Source: Marinosulfonomonas sp.
GTDB taxonomy: Bacteria; Pseudomonadota; Alphaproteobacteria; Rhodobacterales; Rhodobacteraceae
Reading direction: 5' to 3'
Length of the DNA stretch: 15,213 nt
Assembly (NCBI GenBank): GCA_026989405.1
Contig: JALSJL010000293.1
Coordinates: forward strand, 1 to 15,213
The translations under genes were made by a program, and so were the position numbers. This document shows, one piece after another, positions 14,132-15,213 of the stretch; position 1 is the first letter of the stretch; each line of letters starts with the position of its first letter. The notes beneath the pieces were generated by a model. It searched no databases and had not been told where the DNA came from. It saw only the letters and a list, made by a program, of their open reading frames with translations.

Positions 14132-14950
14132 ATGGGTTTTCCCGGCACTTGGATGACCGAAAGCGAAAGCACCGTTTACAGGGTCGTGCCGAAATGCGCC
14201 TGCTCGACCATCGGGCAGATCCTGTACTATTCGGATCACGGCGAATTCTTTGACGGCGACATCCACGATGCCACATCGGGGCTGCACAAATGGGCGCTGG
14301 ACGAAAGCCAGCCGCTGATCGAGAAGAACGTGAAGGACCATGCGTCTTTCGCCTTCACCTGCGTGCGCAACCCCTACACGCGCGTGCTGTCGTCGTTTTT
14401 CGACAAGATATGCGGCATCCAGCGCAACGGAAACCGTTACCGGGGCAATCTCGTGCCGCTGGTCACGCAGAAATACGGGATCGAGGTCGGGGGCGAGGAT
14501 GGCAAGCAGGAGTTTGACCAGATCGCCTCGTTCCGCCGCTTCTTGCTGTTTGCCCGCGATACGATCCGCTGGCGCAAACCGATGGACCCGGACATTCACT
14601 GGTCGGCGATGTCGGGCCATGTCTCGACCTTCATCGTGAACGGCGGACACTATGACAAGATCGTGCATACCGAGCGTTTCAACGAAGGGATGCAGGATGT
14701 GCTTGACGCGATCGAGACGCGGGTAGAGGTGGATCTGGACACAATTCCCCGCTTCAACGAAAGCGAAGGCCACGGCCCCAAGCGGATGCACCCGGTGGCG
14801 GACTATTTCGACGACCTTTCGATGCACCTGGTGCGCGAAATCTACAAGCGGGACTTCGACCTGTTCAAATATGACATGGACGACCCTGGCAACAAGATGC
14901 CGGTGGCCGAAATTGACCTGGATGAGGTGCACGCCCGGCTGGGCGACTGA
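14132..14950 (+). CDS. Sulfotransferase family protein
   Basis: A 272-residue cytoplasmic sulfotransferase of the carbohydrate type (sulfotransfer_2-like), which would move sulfate from PAPS to a hydroxyl or amino group of a glycan. The 5'-phosphosulfate loop is VVPKCACSTIGQIL (18-31), with Lys21 and Ser25/Thr26. The 3'-phosphate site is FTCVRNPYTRVLSSFFDK (75-92), with Arg79 and Ser87. No signal peptide or membrane helix is seen, unlike Golgi relatives in animals. The ATG at 14132 has AAGGTAGG upstream (8-base spacing). It is divergent from the GT14 gene across 146 bases, which suggests both act on the same polymer or lipid. Downstream lie two hairpins and a copy of the 3'-end repeat. The acceptor is unknown. 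Confidence 0.88.
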   Translation: MGFPGTWMTESESTVYRVVPKCACSTIGQILYYSDHGEFFDGDIHDATSGLHKWALDESQPLIEKNVKDHASFAFTCVRNPYTRVLSSFFDKICGIQRNGNRYRGNLVPLVTQKYGIEVGGEDGKQEFDQIASFRRFLLFARDTIRWRKPMDPDIHWSAMSGHVSTFIVNGGHYDKIVHTERFNEGMQDVLDAIETRVEVDLDTIPRFNESEGHGPKRMHPVADYFDDLSMHLVREIYKRDFDLFKYDMDDPGNKMPVAEIDLDEVHARLGD

Positions 14951-14969
14951 AATGGGGTGATCCGGCGGA

Positions 14970-15020
14970 GCGGGCTGCGCCCGCATGATATTTGCCGGCT
15001 CAGGGGGCTGTCTGCCCCCT
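14970..15020 (+). terminator. Two hairpins downstream of the sulfotransferase
   Basis: GCGGGC/GCCCGC with a TGC loop (14970-14984) comes 20 bases after the stop. AGGGGGC/GCCCCCT with a 5-base loop follows (15002-15020). Neither is followed by a real T run. Both could also serve the convergent kinase gene on the other strand. Confidence 0.45.
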
Positions 15021-15045
15021 CTGGTCGCCTGGCGGCGCCCATTCA

Positions 15046-15073
15046 CCCCCGAGGATACTTCCCGAAAAAGAAG
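15046..15073 (+). repeat. 3'-end repeat element, copy 3
   Basis: It reads CCCCCGAGGATACTT, then CCCGAAAAAGAAG. It keeps the GGATA...CGAAAAAGAA core of copies 1 and 2, while the first part (CCTCCGGC) has diverged. It lies about 95 bases after the sulfotransferase stop, in the same orientation and behind hairpins, and ends just before the stop of the convergent kinase gene. Confidence 0.55.
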
Positions 15074-15074
15074 A

Positions 15075-15212
15075 TCAGAGAAGGTCGTGTTTTTTGAACA
15101 GGGACTTCAGATCAGCCTCGGGGCGCGCGCCGATGTGGCTGATGATTTCGGAGGCGGCCAGGTTGGCCATGCGGGTGCTGGTTTCCATTTCATAGCCATT
15201 GGTCATGCCCCA
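15075..15212 (-). CDS. PfkB-family carbohydrate/adenosine kinase (3' end only)
   Basis: The last 45 codons of a gene that enters from the right edge, ending with TGA at 15077-15075. The peptide contains NGYEMETSTRMANLAASEII and continues with SHIGARPEADLKSLFKKHDLL. This matches the C-terminal helix region of PfkB-type kinases, in which a small residue-rich helix (AxxAxxII) follows the active-site helix. The final HIGARP-type segment is one I associate with adenosine kinases of alphaproteobacteria. The catalytic GAGD motif lies outside the window, so the substrate is inferred only. It is convergent with the sulfotransferase. Confidence 0.7.
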   Translation of the reverse strand, partial: WGMTNGYEMETSTRMANLAASEIISHIGARPEADLKSLFKKHDLL

Positions 15213-15213
15213 C

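Noticed and set aside
14009..15046. A 345-codon minus-strand frame opposite the sulfotransferase.
   Set aside because: The sulfotransferase has clear PAPS-binding motifs on the plus strand, and the opposite frame shows no recognisable pattern.

Overview
The window looks like a chromosomal piece of a high-GC alphaproteobacterium, most likely a member of the Rhodobacteraceae (Roseobacter group). The grounds are the protein styles (PolA, KpsT/KpsE-like proteins with a long N-terminal tail, a GT14 enzyme with an extra C-terminal domain, a stand-alone NDUFS6-like zinc finger) and a 3'-end intergenic repeat of a kind I associate with that family. No tRNA, rRNA, CRISPR array, transposase or phage gene was seen.

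Layout. (1) 1-4576, minus strand: a tightly overlapping Mrp/Mnh-type cation:proton antiporter operon, read E, F, G, a MrpA-C-terminal-like (MbhD/MbhE-like) protein, B, C, D, then the start of a second D/NuoL-like subunit that leaves the window. This is the order of archaeal Mbh-type modules, not the classical mrpABCDEFG order. The only gap inside the operon (325-448) carries strong hairpins. (2) 4577-4972: a long divergent intergenic region. (3) 4973-7232, plus strand: kpsT and a kpsE-like gene, the ATPase and inner-membrane co-polymerase of a capsule ABC exporter, overlapping by 17 bases. (4) 7233-7539: an intergenic region between convergent genes with hairpins and two inverted copies of a repeat. 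(5) 7540-11216, minus: DNA polymerase I followed by a crotonase-family enzyme. polA is broken by a single missing base in an A run. (6) 11256-11747, plus: a small secreted six-cysteine protein of unknown function, divergent from polA. (7) 11740-13985, minus: a GT14-type glycosyltransferase, a HIT protein 8 bases behind it, and an NDUFS6-like zinc-finger gene with its own probable promoter. (8) 14132-14950, plus: a sulfotransferase divergent from the glycosyltransferase. (9) 15075-15212, minus: the 3' end of a PfkB-family (adenosine) kinase.

How it fits together. The Mrp-like module is an ion/proton antiporter or the membrane arm of a larger complex. KpsT/KpsE, the GT14 enzyme and the sulfotransferase suggest synthesis and export of a surface glycan, possibly sulfated, with its genes scattered rather than gathered in one locus. 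PolA, the HIT protein, the zinc finger and the kinase are ordinary housekeeping genes. The points most worth a second look are the polA frameshift, the three-copy 3'-end element, the Mbh-like gene order, the glycosyltransferase/sulfotransferase pair, and a promoter that appears to lie on the polA start codon.
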